Below, one piece after another: positions 1 through 7,754 of a stretch of DNA of 56,642 nucleotides (the stretch's first letter is position 1; each line of letters starts with the position of its first letter). The translations under genes and the position numbers were made by a program. The DNA is from Xenophilus sp. L33 (GTDB lineage: Bacteria; Pseudomonadota; Gammaproteobacteria; Burkholderiales; Burkholderiaceae_C). The notes under the pieces were generated by a model, which searched no databases, had not been told where the DNA came from, and worked only from the letters and a program-made list of their open reading frames with translations. Location of the stretch: contig NZ_LMUW01000221.1 in assembly GCF_009765735.1 (NCBI RefSeq), forward strand, positions 48,934 through 105,575, written 5' to 3'.

Positions 1-1
1 C

Positions 2-517
2 AGCGGCGTCTTCCAGACCGCCGACCAGCCGATCTTCATCACCTGCACCAGCACCGCGCTGTTTCGCCGGCTGTTCCTCGACGTGGCGAAGATGCCCGAG
101 GTCGCCGACGATCCGGCGATGCAGCGCATCGACGGCCGGATTGCGGCGCGCGAGCGGGTGATCGAGATCCTCGACGCGCTGTTCCGCACCGACACCCAGG
201 CGAATTGGCTGGCCCGGCTGGCCCAGGCCAAGGTGCCGGCCGGCGCGGTGCGAAGCCTGCCCGAGGCGCTGGAGTCCCGGGAGATCGCCGCCCGCGGCAT
301 GGTCAGCGAGATCCCGCATCCGAGTGCCGGCCAGGTGCCGAACGTGGCCCTCCCGATGTACTTCAGCCAGACGCCGGTGGTGCCTCCGGTGGCCGCGCCG
401 ATGCTCGGCCAGCACGGCGACGAGATCTTGGCCGAGGTGCTCGGCTACGACGCGGCCCGGATCGCGCAGGTGCGCGGGTGCGGCGCGCTGGGCCTGAACC
501 CGACGAATTCGTCCTGA
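2..517 (+). CDS. CaiB/BaiF family (class III) CoA-transferase, C-terminal part
   Basis: The reading frame is open from the first bases of the window, so this is the 3' end of a gene whose start lies upstream; 171 residues are visible. The residues match the C-terminal half of formyl-CoA transferase-like enzymes, with a PIFITCTS segment, a DPAMQRIDGR stretch, the AKVPAGAVRSLPEAL region and the closing MLGQHGDEILAEVLGYD signature that ends nearly all family members. These enzymes move CoA between two carboxylic acids in the cytoplasm. Substrate cannot be read from the fragment. It runs toward an AraC regulator on the opposite strand, so its operon is probably upstream of the window. Confidence 0.88.
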   Translation, partial: SGVFQTADQPIFITCTSTALFRRLFLDVAKMPEVADDPAMQRIDGRIAARERVIEILDALFRTDTQANWLARLAQAKVPAGAVRSLPEALESREIAARGMVSEIPHPSAGQVPNVALPMYFSQTPVVPPVAAPMLGQHGDEILAEVLGYDAARIAQVRGCGALGLNPTNSS

Positions 518-598
518 AAGGTAGCCCAGCGGCCGGCAAGTTTTTCTTGGGAAGGCAGTGGGCGGTCGTGGGCACCGCCTCGGCTGTCGTCGCTCTTG

Positions 599-1549
599 TC
601 AGTGCGTCTTGTCACCACGGGAGGGCAAAATCTCCTTGCGCTGCTTGGAAGGAAGAAAGCGCCGAGGGGATGCTCCCATCACTCGCTTGAAGGCATTGCT
701 GAATGCACTCTCGGAGTGGTAGCCGATATCGTACGCGACGCCCGCCACATTGGCGTGGCCCAAGCCGAGAGCCTGGCAGGCGGTGCGCATGCGCAGGCGC
801 AGCAGATAGTCGAGTGGCGCGTTGCCGGTCAACTGCTTGAAGCGCATCGCGAAGATCGAGCGTGACATGCCGGCCGCGCGGGCCAACTCGCTCACTGTCC
901 AGCGGTGGTCGAGTTGTTGGTGCATCATCTGGAGCGCGGTGCCGATGCGCGGATCCGCCAAGGCCGCCAACCAGCCCATCGGCGGCCGGTCCGGTGACGC
1001 GGCTGCACGTCTGAGCGCCTGCACCAGCATGATTTGCGCGACATGGTGGGTCACGAGCGAGGCCCCAAAGTGGCGATCGCGAGTTTCGTAGTCCAGCATG
1101 TCGATTGCCGCCTGAAGAACTTGTGGCGCATCGCCTCCCGCTTTCAGGTGCACCGTGCGCGGCAGTACTTGCAGCAGCAACTCGTTGCTCAATTCGTCAA
1201 AGGTGAAGCGGCCGCTGACCAGTGAGGTGCTCTTCCCAAGACCCGACCCGTAGCGCACGTGGCTGCCCTGTGCGCGGAAGATCTGAGCCCCATCCTCCGG
1301 CGCCAATTCGGGATCTGTTGCGACTGTGTAGGCCTGACCGCGAGTGAGCAGGTAGCCGTCGCCTCGTTCCAGCCAGAGTGGCGCCTCCTCGTCTTCGACG
1401 ATGAGCCAGCAGCCGCCCGCGACCGCGGCGCCGAAGCGCACATGCGATGAACCGGGGAAGGCAAGCGACCAACTCCCGCGAGCGTCCAGCCGCGCAGGGT
1501 GGCGCTGGTCTGCCGTGAGCAGGGAAAAGACGTGGCTGAGCGGATCCAT
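599..1549 (-). CDS. AraC family transcriptional regulator (cupin_6 type)
   Basis: The protein has an N-terminal cupin_6 sensing domain (roughly residues 1-190) and a C-terminal AraC double helix-turn-helix. Visible AraC signatures are WTVSELARAAGMSRSIFAMRFKQ, read as first helix pair, then VAGVAYDIGYHSESAFSNAFKR and the ending GASPRRF. The start chosen, MDPLSHVFSLL, is where this family normally begins; the frame stays open to 1699, so a start at 1603 or 1699 cannot be excluded, and no strong ribosome site decides it. It is divergent from the decayed substrate-binding gene at 1765. A 56-bp element in the region between them recurs at 47165 upstream of an aldehyde dehydrogenase, which suggests both are targets of this regulator or a close relative. 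Confidence 0.88.
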   Translation of the reverse strand: MDPLSHVFSLLTADQRHPARLDARGSWSLAFPGSSHVRFGAAVAGGCWLIVEDEEAPLWLERGDGYLLTRGQAYTVATDPELAPEDGAQIFRAQGSHVRYGSGLGKSTSLVSGRFTFDELSNELLLQVLPRTVHLKAGGDAPQVLQAAIDMLDYETRDRHFGASLVTHHVAQIMLVQALRRAAASPDRPPMGWLAALADPRIGTALQMMHQQLDHRWTVSELARAAGMSRSIFAMRFKQLTGNAPLDYLLRLRMRTACQALGLGHANVAGVAYDIGYHSESAFSNAFKRVMGASPRRFLPSKQRKEILPSRGDKTH

Positions 1550-1672
1550 CTTGAGTGCTTGAATCGGGTATTCGCGGATGCGAGACGAAGGAACCATTGT
1601 CATGACTTGGCGTGGCGCCTGGTTTGCGCTGAAGAGGCGCGGCCCTCCGGACTTACCCGGATCGCAGAGGAA

Positions 1673-1728
1673 GCGCAAGAAATCCGGAGCTTCGGGCATG
1701 GGCGCGGCGAGCGATCAATCGAATGATC
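1673..1728. promoter_or_regulatory. 56-bp element shared with 47165-47220, candidate AraC operator
   Basis: This stretch lies upstream of the AraC gene and of the decayed substrate-binding gene. It aligns without gaps to 47165-47220, with 44 of 56 positions identical. The identical blocks include AAATCCGGAGC, CATGGGCGCGGC and GAATGATC. At the second site it lies 130 bp before an aldehyde dehydrogenase start. The gap-free match in two non-coding places suggests a protein-binding site or a duplicated promoter; assigning it to the AraC protein is inference from position only. Confidence 0.5.
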
Positions 1729-1764
1729 TCGGTCCGGACGAGATCCGACAACGGCAGTTCAAGG

Positions 1765-2110
1765 AGACAAGTAAGAAGCAGGCTCTGAGCAGAGGTGGGC
1801 GTTGGTCTGGCGTCGGATTCGCGGTGTTGCTGGTCGCTTGGTGTGCTGCTGTCCATGCAGAAGAAGTTCGGATCGCCTTCATCGATCCCTTTTCCGGGCC
1901 ATAAGGTGTGCTTGGAAAGACCGGATCAATTCGTTCCGGGTCTCCGTGTTCATCAACTGGACCTCCAATAACCCCGAGTTGACCAATGCCCGCCGCAGCT
2001 TCTGGCACTTCCGCCTGGATGCGCATTCCGAGATGAAGATGGAAGGGTTGACCAACTACATGGCCAAGGACTGCCATTCAGAAGGTCTACCTGATCAACC
2101 CGAACGGCGC
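1765..2110 (+). pseudogene. decayed branched-chain amino acid-type ABC substrate-binding protein (LivK-like)
   Basis: Pieces of one protein appear in shifting frames. A signal peptide and mature N-terminus (AVHAEEVRIAFIDPFSGP) run into a TAA at 1902. A short INSFR piece is followed directly by FINWTSNNPELTNARRSFW and FRLDAHSEMKMEGLTNYMAKD in another frame. After a one-base shift near 2073 comes IQKVYLINPN. These are the order and wording of family periplasmic receptors, in which about 70 residues normally separate the second and third pieces. A good ribosome site (AAGGAGACA near 1759) is present but the expected ATG is gone. The gene is therefore dead through loss of start, stop, internal deletion and frameshift. 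The C-terminal half is absent or unrecognisable; 2110-2290 shows no clear coding. Confidence 0.75.
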
Positions 2111-2314
2111 TGCGGGGCGGCAAGTCCGCCCTGGCGCAATACGTGTCTAAGACCTGGACCATTCGTGACCTCGGCAAGTTTGAACCGATGCAGGGCCGTG
2201 AAGTCTTCCTCGTCGGGCACCGGAGAACGTCGCTGCAATAGCGTGACCGTTGACCCACAAGGGCCGGCAAGAGGAGGGTCGACCACAAAGTACCGGCCCT
2301 TGGCTATCTCGGAC

Positions 2315-2329
2315 AATGGTAATACCATT
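2315..2329. promoter_or_regulatory. perfect palindrome AATGGTAATACCATT, GntR/FCD-type operator candidate
   Basis: This 15-bp sequence is a perfect inverted repeat around its central base and matches the TnGTnnnACnA pattern typical of FadR/VanR (FCD) GntR regulators. It lies about 120 bp before the thiolase-like gene and overlaps a possible -10 hexamer (TACCAT, 2323-2328) placed 17 bp after TTGGCT (2300-2305). Repression of the downstream operon is inferred; the nearest FCD regulator is encoded at 8728-9543. Confidence 0.5.
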
Positions 2330-2447
2330 CCCATTTTACTAGGCAATTCCGACTGCACAGCCGCATTGGTCCCATCCATGCCGAGCATCGGCAAAGGCGC
2401 GACATGAGTCGCCGGCCGCTTTCCATTTCAACGACGGAGATCATTGA

Positions 2448-3638
2448 ATGACAGTTCCAACCATCCTGGGCGGTGCAGCCCTGCCGATCGGCAGGATGCA
2501 GAGCCTGCCCGAGGCCGAGATGCACACGCTCGAGCACGAATTGCTGCTCGACATGGTGCTGGAGGCGGTGGAGCAGGCCGGCGTCGACAAGAGCGACATC
2601 GGCTCGATTGTGATGCCGCTCATGCGCGAGTATTCCAAGCAGCGCTACTTCGGCATCTTCATGGCCAATGCGCTGGGCATCGAATGCGCCGGATCAATGA
2701 TCGAGGCCAGAGGCTACGGGCTGGCGGGCGGCCTGGCGCTGGACCTGGGCATCAACGAGATCCGGCTCGGCCGAGCCAAGGTGACGCTGGTGATGGGCGT
2801 CAACTTCGAGACCGCGGTGCCGTCTCCGCGTCACACATCGCGCAGCATGCGGTCCACCGGCGACGTCGACTTCCAGATGCCGGCGGGCTTCGTGCCCATC
2901 TCCTGGTATGCGATGGACGCGGTGCGCTACATGCACGACCACGGCGTCACGCGCGAGGAGATCGCGACGGTCGCGGTGAAGAACCGCTACCACGCCTCGC
3001 TCAATCCGCTGTCGCAGTTCAAGAAGCTGATCACCCTCGAGGACGTGCTGGCAGCACGACCCATCGTGGATCCGCTCGGCCTGCTCGAAGTGCCCGCGCG
3101 CAGCGACGGCGTGGTGTGCCTGGTGGTGGCGAGCGAGGAGGTGGCGAAGGCGACCGGTCGACCCTACGCGCGGGTGCGCGGCCGCGGCTTCCAGCATGAC
3201 GGCTCCCTGCAGATCGACGATCGCGGCGGCGACATCACCGACTTCGTCTCGGCCCGCAAGGCGTCGGCCACGGCGTATGCCGAGGCCGGCATCGCGGCGG
3301 GCGACATCGACTTCGCGGAGGTGTATGCGCCTTGCACCATCGTCGAGGTGCTGGTGAGCGAAGCGCTCGGATTCTTTCCGCGCGGCCAGGGTGCGCGCGG
3401 CGCCGCCAACGGCGAGACCACCCTCGGCGGCCGCATCCCGATCTCGACCTCGGGCAGCCTGATGTCGCGCGGCCACCCGCCGAACGTCACCGGCCTCTAC
3501 AACGCGCTGGAGGTGTTCCAGCAACTGACTGACCGCGCCGGCGAACGGCAGGTCAAGGACGCCGCCATCGGCCTGTGCACCTCGGAACTCGGCAATTACA
3601 ACGCGGCAATGATCCACGTCATGGAAGGTGTGCAATGA
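2448..3638 (+). CDS. thiolase-fold protein (SCP-x/Ltp2-like), lacks the usual nucleophilic cysteine
   Basis: The 396-residue length and fold-specific motifs mark a member of the thiolase superfamily of the lipid-transfer (SCP-x) branch. The catalytic His is kept in SRGHPPNVTG (His343), and a CTSELGN segment lies near the C-terminus. The first active-site loop, where thiolases have a cysteine, reads EARGYGLAGG around residues 86-94 and has no Cys. That pattern is known from Ltp2-type retro-aldolases of side-chain degradation, which pair with a DUF35 protein. Exactly such a gene follows, with stop and start overlapping (ATGA). The start has the sequence GGAGATCATTGA before ATG. The likely role is carbon-carbon bond cleavage of a CoA thioester; the substrate is unknown. 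Confidence 0.85.
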   Translation: MTVPTILGGAALPIGRMQSLPEAEMHTLEHELLLDMVLEAVEQAGVDKSDIGSIVMPLMREYSKQRYFGIFMANALGIECAGSMIEARGYGLAGGLALDLGINEIRLGRAKVTLVMGVNFETAVPSPRHTSRSMRSTGDVDFQMPAGFVPISWYAMDAVRYMHDHGVTREEIATVAVKNRYHASLNPLSQFKKLITLEDVLAARPIVDPLGLLEVPARSDGVVCLVVASEEVAKATGRPYARVRGRGFQHDGSLQIDDRGGDITDFVSARKASATAYAEAGIAAGDIDFAEVYAPCTIVEVLVSEALGFFPRGQGARGAANGETTLGGRIPISTSGSLMSRGHPPNVTGLYNALEVFQQLTDRAGERQVKDAAIGLCTSELGNYNAAMIHVMEGVQ

Positions 3639-4060
3639 GCCTCGACATCATCAGCATCGATCGGGTACGTGCATCGCCGCCTCGGGTCACGCCGCTCACT
3701 GAGCCTTTCTGGACCTCGCTGGCGCAGGGAGAATTCAAGGTGACGCACTGCAAGACCTGCGGCCAGATGTCGTTCCCGCCGCGCCGCTTCTGCCGTCATT
3801 GCTGGAGCGGCGACACCGAGTGGCGCACCATGAGCGGCAAGGGCCGCCTCTATTCGCACACCTACATCCACGCCTTGCCGGAGCTCTTCGCGGGCGAGCC
3901 GGCACCGCTGCACGTGGGCATCGTCGACCTGGACGAAGGCGTGCGCATTGCGCTGCCGATCGTTGGAGACGTCGACACGCTGGACGTGCCGATCGAGCTG
4001 GTGGTGCTGGCGTACAAGGACGGTCCGCTGTTCGGCGCGCGGCCGGTCGACAACGCTTGA
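3635..4060 (+). CDS. OB-fold/zinc-ribbon (DUF35, ChsH2-like) acyl-CoA-associated protein
   Basis: This 141-residue protein has a rubredoxin-like zinc ribbon with Cys39, Cys42, Cys53 and Cys56 (CKTCG, then CRHC), followed by a beta-rich OB-fold, the layout of the DUF35 family. Such proteins form complexes with thiolase-like enzymes and supply part of the active site or CoA binding surface. The start codon overlaps the stop of the thiolase-like gene, so the two are translated together. An earlier in-frame start at 3575 would lie inside the upstream gene and is not favoured. Residues 80-100 (HALPELFAGEPAPLHVGIVD) fit the OB-fold strands. Partner assignment is inference from overlap and family precedent. 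Confidence 0.88.
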   Translation: MSLDIISIDRVRASPPRVTPLTEPFWTSLAQGEFKVTHCKTCGQMSFPPRRFCRHCWSGDTEWRTMSGKGRLYSHTYIHALPELFAGEPAPLHVGIVDLDEGVRIALPIVGDVDTLDVPIELVVLAYKDGPLFGARPVDNA

Positions 4061-4137
4061 AGCCTGTCCGCCGAAAAGCGAACACCCGGCATGGCGCCGG
4101 CCGACTGTGTCTCAGGGTTCTTCCTAAGAAGAATTAA

Positions 4138-4152
4138 TTGTCGGACAGTCCG
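4138..4152. promoter_or_regulatory. TTGTCGGACAGTCCG operator-like site, copy 1
   Basis: Located 38 bp before the ThDP enzyme start. The core CGGACAGTCCG is an inverted repeat around one base, and TTGTCGGACAG follows the TnGTnnnACn pattern of FCD GntR regulators. The same 13 bases GTCGGACAGTCCG followed by CAAAG three bases on occur at 15617, before the LeuC-like gene, and an 11-base block GGGTTCTTCCT precedes both copies (4115 and 15564). The GntR protein at 8728 is the obvious candidate, by inference. Confidence 0.55.
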
Positions 4153-4190
4153 GCAAAGGCTAGACTTGGCCGGTGCACAAAGGAAGACGT

Positions 4191-5753
4191 ATGGCAGAGC
4201 GCAACGGTGCTGAGACGCTGGTGGAGACCCTCCTCGCAGGCGGGGTCGAGGTTTGCTTTGCCAACCCGGGCACCTCGGAGATGCAATTCGTCGCAGCGTT
4301 GGACCGCGTCCACGGCATGCGCTGCGTGTTGGCGCTCTACGAAGGTGTTGCCACCGGCGCAGCCGACGGTTATGCCCGCATGACCGACAAGCCGGCATCG
4401 ACGCTGTTGCATCTGGCTCCTGGCCTGGGCAACGGCCTCTCCAATCTTCATAACGCCAAGCGTGCGCAGGTGCCGCTGCTGAACATCGTCGGCGAGCACC
4501 GCCAGGGCCATAAGGCAACCGATTCGCCGCTGACCGGCGACATCGAGGGCATCGCGCACACCATGTCCGCGTGGGTCAAGACTTCGACGTCTGCCGACAA
4601 CATTGCGACCGACGCCGCCGAGGCGATTCGCGAGGCCAAGGCCTTGCCCGGACGCATCGCAACCTTGATCCTGCCAGCGGACACCGCCTGGACCGTGGCC
4701 CGGCCGCACGGCCCGCTCGACTTCACGGCGGCTGCGGCGACGCTGCCGAGTGACAGCCGGTTCGACGAGGCGCTTTCGGCGCTGCGTTCGGGCGATGAGG
4801 TGATGCTGGTGCTGTCGGGTCGCGCACTGCGTGCCGACGCGCTGGCGTTGGCCGACCAGATCTCGCAACGCACGGGGGCTCGGAAGATCGCGCAATACAG
4901 CAATGGACGCGTGGAGCGTGGCGTTGGCCGAGCGGCGATCGAGCGCACGCCGGCGCCGGTCGATGCCGGGGTGGCGACATTCAAGAATTGCAAGCATGTC
5001 ATTCTCATCGGCGCCAAGGTGCCGGCTCCGATGTTCGGCTATCCCGGCAAGCCGGATCTGTTGATGGCGCCGGGCTCCAACCTGATCGAGTTGACCTCCC
5101 CGGGCGACGACTTGCACGCGACACTCAAGGAACTGGCGACGCGCCTGGGAGCCCTCGATGTACAGCCCGCACTCGACACGCGGCGTTCCTTGGCACTGCC
5201 CCAAGGAGGTTTGACGCCCGACGCCGTGCTGCTGGCGGTGGCGGCGCTGCTGCCAGAGAACGCGATCATCGTCGACGAGTCGATCAGCGCCGGACGCAAC
5301 TTCTTTCCGCTTTCCATGGGAGCCCGGCCGCACGACTACCTGCAGCTGACCGGGGGCTCGATCGGCGACGGCCTGCCGCTGGCCACCGGGGCTTCCATTG
5401 CCTGTCCCGACCGCAAGGTGATCAATCTGGAAGGTGATGGCAGTTCGCTTTACACGATCCAGGCCCTGTGGACCCAGGCGCGTGAGCGCCTGGATGTGCT
5501 GACGATCGTCTTTGCCAATCGGGGCTATCAGATTCTCAAGGGCGAGCTGACCAATGTCGGCGCGACGCAATGGGGCGAGCAGGCCGAGCGGATGCTGTCG
5601 ATCGTGGATCCGGATATCAGCTGGGTGAAGCTGGCCGAAGGCATGGGCGTGGAAGCCGCGAGTGCCGACAACTGCGAGCAACTGGTCAAGCTGATGAAGC
5701 ATGCGATGGCCACCAGGGGGCCGTTCCTGATCGAGGTACGGCTGGGGCGCTAG
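4191..5753 (+). CDS. thiamine diphosphate-dependent enzyme, acetolactate synthase large subunit-like
   Basis: The 520-residue protein has the three-domain plan of ThDP decarboxylase/ligase enzymes. It has an N-terminal PYR domain with the proton-relay Glu51 (ALYEGVATGAADGYAR), a middle domain, and a C-terminal PP domain with the GDGSS...N metal-ThDP motif from residue 415. It is shorter than true acetolactate synthases and closer to the benzoylformate decarboxylase/unassigned ALS-like group, so a 2-oxo acid decarboxylase or carboligase role is likely. ATG at 4191 is chosen because AAGGAAGAC lies just upstream; an alternative GTG at 4173 adds six residues. An operator-like palindrome sits 38 bp upstream. 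It probably begins the run of genes to the Bug receptor at 7755. Confidence 0.85.
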   Translation: MAERNGAETLVETLLAGGVEVCFANPGTSEMQFVAALDRVHGMRCVLALYEGVATGAADGYARMTDKPASTLLHLAPGLGNGLSNLHNAKRAQVPLLNIVGEHRQGHKATDSPLTGDIEGIAHTMSAWVKTSTSADNIATDAAEAIREAKALPGRIATLILPADTAWTVARPHGPLDFTAAAATLPSDSRFDEALSALRSGDEVMLVLSGRALRADALALADQISQRTGARKIAQYSNGRVERGVGRAAIERTPAPVDAGVATFKNCKHVILIGAKVPAPMFGYPGKPDLLMAPGSNLIELTSPGDDLHATLKELATRLGALDVQPALDTRRSLALPQGGLTPDAVLLAVAALLPENAIIVDESISAGRNFFPLSMGARPHDYLQLTGGSIGDGLPLATGASIACPDRKVINLEGDGSSLYTIQALWTQARERLDVLTIVFANRGYQILKGELTNVGATQWGEQAERMLSIVDPDISWVKLAEGMGVEAASADNCEQLVKLMKHAMATRGPFLIEVRLGR

Positions 5754-5757
5754 CGCG

Positions 5758-5771
5758 CGATATTCATATCG
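5758..5771. repeat. 14-bp inverted repeat CGATATTCATATCG
   Basis: A perfect 6-bp inverted repeat with a 2-bp spacer fills the 45-bp gap between the ThDP enzyme and the dioxygenase. It starts 4 bp after the stop codon. It could be an operator or a small mRNA hairpin; no T-tract follows, so it is not a standard terminator. Confidence 0.3.
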
Positions 5772-5798
5772 GGCCTGGACCCGAGCAGGAGCCAAAAG

Positions 5799-6893
5799 AT
5801 GAGTCTGACCTTGGATGCAACCGCAGAAAGCCGGGTGCCCACCGATGCGATCGTCGGCCCGAGTGCCTGGACGGCACGAACCTTCGACAGCGATCGCGAA
5901 TTCACCGTCGAGATGCCGCCGCCCGTCGCAGCCGAATTGCGTTCCGCGGCCCTGGCTTGGGCTGGCGCTGAACTGACGCAATTGAAGCTCGAGAACTTCG
6001 CGCTTTCTGCGACCCGCACCCTCATGGACGAGGTACGCGAGGAGCTCAGGGACGGCCGCGGCTTCCTGATCGTGCGCGGCGTGCCGATCGAGGGGCTGTC
6101 GCTCGAGCAAATCAACGTCGTCTATTGGCTGCTGGGCCTTTATCTCGGCAAGCAGGTGTCGCAGAGTGCCGCCGGCGAGCGTATCGCGCAGGTGACCGAT
6201 CGCACGCGACCGGGCGACGCGCAGGCCGCGCGCGGCTACACCAGTCGGCGCGAACTGCCCCTGCATACCGACGGCGGCGACTACATGGGCCTGCTGTGCG
6301 TGCGGGCCGCGAAGCGCGGGGGCCTGAGCCTAGCCTCGAGCGTGCACGCGATCTTCAACACGATCCTCTCGCGCCGGCCGCATCTGTTGCCGTCGCTGTT
6401 TCGCGGCCATCCCTACCACCGCAAGGGAGAGCAGCCGGATGACCAGCCGGCCGTCACGCCGCATGACGTCGCGGTGCTCGGCTTCGTCGACGACCGATTG
6501 GGCGCACGCTACGTGCGTTCGTCGATGACGGTGGCCTGCGAGGCCCTGGGCAGGCAGTGGGATCCGCTCGACAAGGAGGCGCTCGACTGCTTCGACGATG
6601 TCTCCTGGGATTCGGAGCACCTGATCCAGTTCATGCTCAAGCCAGGAGACCTCTACCTCGCCAACAACTGGCTGACGCTGCACAGCCGCACCGAGTTCGA
6701 GGATCACGAACGCCCCGAGGACAAGCGCCTTTTCCTGCGCATGTGGTGTCAGCGCGAGAATCCGCGCTCGCGGGTGCCTCATTCGATGTGCGTCTGGGAG
6801 AACCCGTCCGGCGACCTCGGCATTGACGGCAAGCCGGGCGGCCGGCCGGCCGGCCCGGAGTATCTGAAGACTTTCAAGCAGCGAGCGCTCTGA
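5799..6893 (+). CDS. TauD/TfdA family Fe(II)/2-oxoglutarate-type dioxygenase (copy 1)
   Basis: The 364-residue protein carries the iron-binding triad of the family: HTD in LPLHTDGGD (His156, Asp158) and a distal His295 in LTLHSRTEF. An Arg in the C-terminal region (RLFLRMW) could bind a 2-oxo acid co-substrate. These enzymes hydroxylate or oxidatively cleave small acids in the cytoplasm. It is clearly paralogous to the gene at 19181, sharing YWLLGL, SQSAAG, RGYT.RR, LPLHTDGGD and PYHR.GEQPD. It lies between a ThDP enzyme and an HpaI-type aldolase with a 1-bp gap to the latter, so the three are probably one operon. Substrate unknown. Confidence 0.85.
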   Translation: MSLTLDATAESRVPTDAIVGPSAWTARTFDSDREFTVEMPPPVAAELRSAALAWAGAELTQLKLENFALSATRTLMDEVREELRDGRGFLIVRGVPIEGLSLEQINVVYWLLGLYLGKQVSQSAAGERIAQVTDRTRPGDAQAARGYTSRRELPLHTDGGDYMGLLCVRAAKRGGLSLASSVHAIFNTILSRRPHLLPSLFRGHPYHRKGEQPDDQPAVTPHDVAVLGFVDDRLGARYVRSSMTVACEALGRQWDPLDKEALDCFDDVSWDSEHLIQFMLKPGDLYLANNWLTLHSRTEFEDHERPEDKRLFLRMWCQRENPRSRVPHSMCVWENPSGDLGIDGKPGGRPAGPEYLKTFKQRAL

Positions 6894-6894
6894 C

Positions 6895-7725
6895 ATGTAC
6901 CCCCGCAACAACCGGCTCAAGGAGCAACTCGCACAGGGCAAGCCCATTCACGGCATGTTCATCCAGACGGGCTCCGAGGAGCTGCTGGAAATCGCCGGCC
7001 TGGTGGGCTACGACTTCGTGGTCATCGACTGCGAGCATGGCTCGATCGATCTGGCTTGCGCCATCCGCCTCATCCGTGCTGCCGAAGCGGTGCAGGTGAC
7101 ACCGCTGGTGCGCGTGCCCAACCACGACGCCACCTTCATCGGCAAGGTGATCGAAGGTGGGGCGATGGGCGTCTACGTACCGGACGTCTCCACCGCCGAG
7201 CAGATGCGCGCAATCGTCGCGGCGGTGAAGTACAAGGAAGGCGACAACGGCGGCGGCCGCGGTGCGTGCCCCGGCATCCGGGCAGCAGGCCACCAGTCCG
7301 ACGACTGGGGCCGGTTCTTTCGTTGGTCCAACGCCAACACCCTGGTGGTGCCACTGATCGAGACAGTCGAAGGCATCGCCAATTTCGACGAGATCCTCCA
7401 GGTGCCGGGCATCGATTGGGTCGGCATCGGCACCTTCGATCTGTCGCACGCCCTGGGGTACGAGGGCAGCCGCGACCGCCCGGAGCTCGATCGCATCTAC
7501 GAGGACGTCACCGGCAAGCTCCGGCGCGCCGGAATCACCTTCAGCCGCTATCCGATGCCGCTCAAGCAGCCCTTCGACCCGGGCGATCCAACGCAGTCGC
7601 CGGAATACTTCCGCAAGGACAAGGAGAAGTGGATGAAGCTGGGCGCCCGCGTGTTCATGATGGGCAGCGATCGCGGCCTGTGCAAGCAGGCCTTCTATCA
7701 ACGCCTCGCGCCCATGCTGGATTGA
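6895..7725 (+). CDS. HpcH/HpaI family aldolase (2-keto-3-deoxy-acid/citramalyl lyase-like)
   Basis: The 276-residue protein is a TIM-barrel class II aldolase of the HpaI group. Visible signatures are VVIDCEHGSID, TPLVRVPN, the metal-ligand region IETVEGIANFDEIL and GIDWVGIGTFDLS. Members cleave or form 2-oxo-4-hydroxy acids, releasing pyruvate or glyoxylate with a divalent metal. A glycine-rich insertion GDNGGGRG and a GRFFRW segment are seen in the usual loop before the active site. It starts 1 bp after the stop of the dioxygenase, which strongly suggests co-translation, and is followed 29 bp later by a Bug receptor. The pairing suggests hydroxylation followed by retro-aldol cleavage, by inference. 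Confidence 0.85.
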   Translation: MYPRNNRLKEQLAQGKPIHGMFIQTGSEELLEIAGLVGYDFVVIDCEHGSIDLACAIRLIRAAEAVQVTPLVRVPNHDATFIGKVIEGGAMGVYVPDVSTAEQMRAIVAAVKYKEGDNGGGRGACPGIRAAGHQSDDWGRFFRWSNANTLVVPLIETVEGIANFDEILQVPGIDWVGIGTFDLSHALGYEGSRDRPELDRIYEDVTGKLRRAGITFSRYPMPLKQPFDPGDPTQSPEYFRKDKEKWMKLGARVFMMGSDRGLCKQAFYQRLAPMLD

Positions 7726-7754
7726 CCGCGCTTGCAACGCTTCTGGAGACAAGA

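Noticed and set aside
4134..6266. 710-codon open frame on the minus strand
   Set aside because: Antisense to the ThDP enzyme and dioxygenase, which have full catalytic motifs; composition is His/Arg/Gln-rich as expected for a GC-rich shadow frame.
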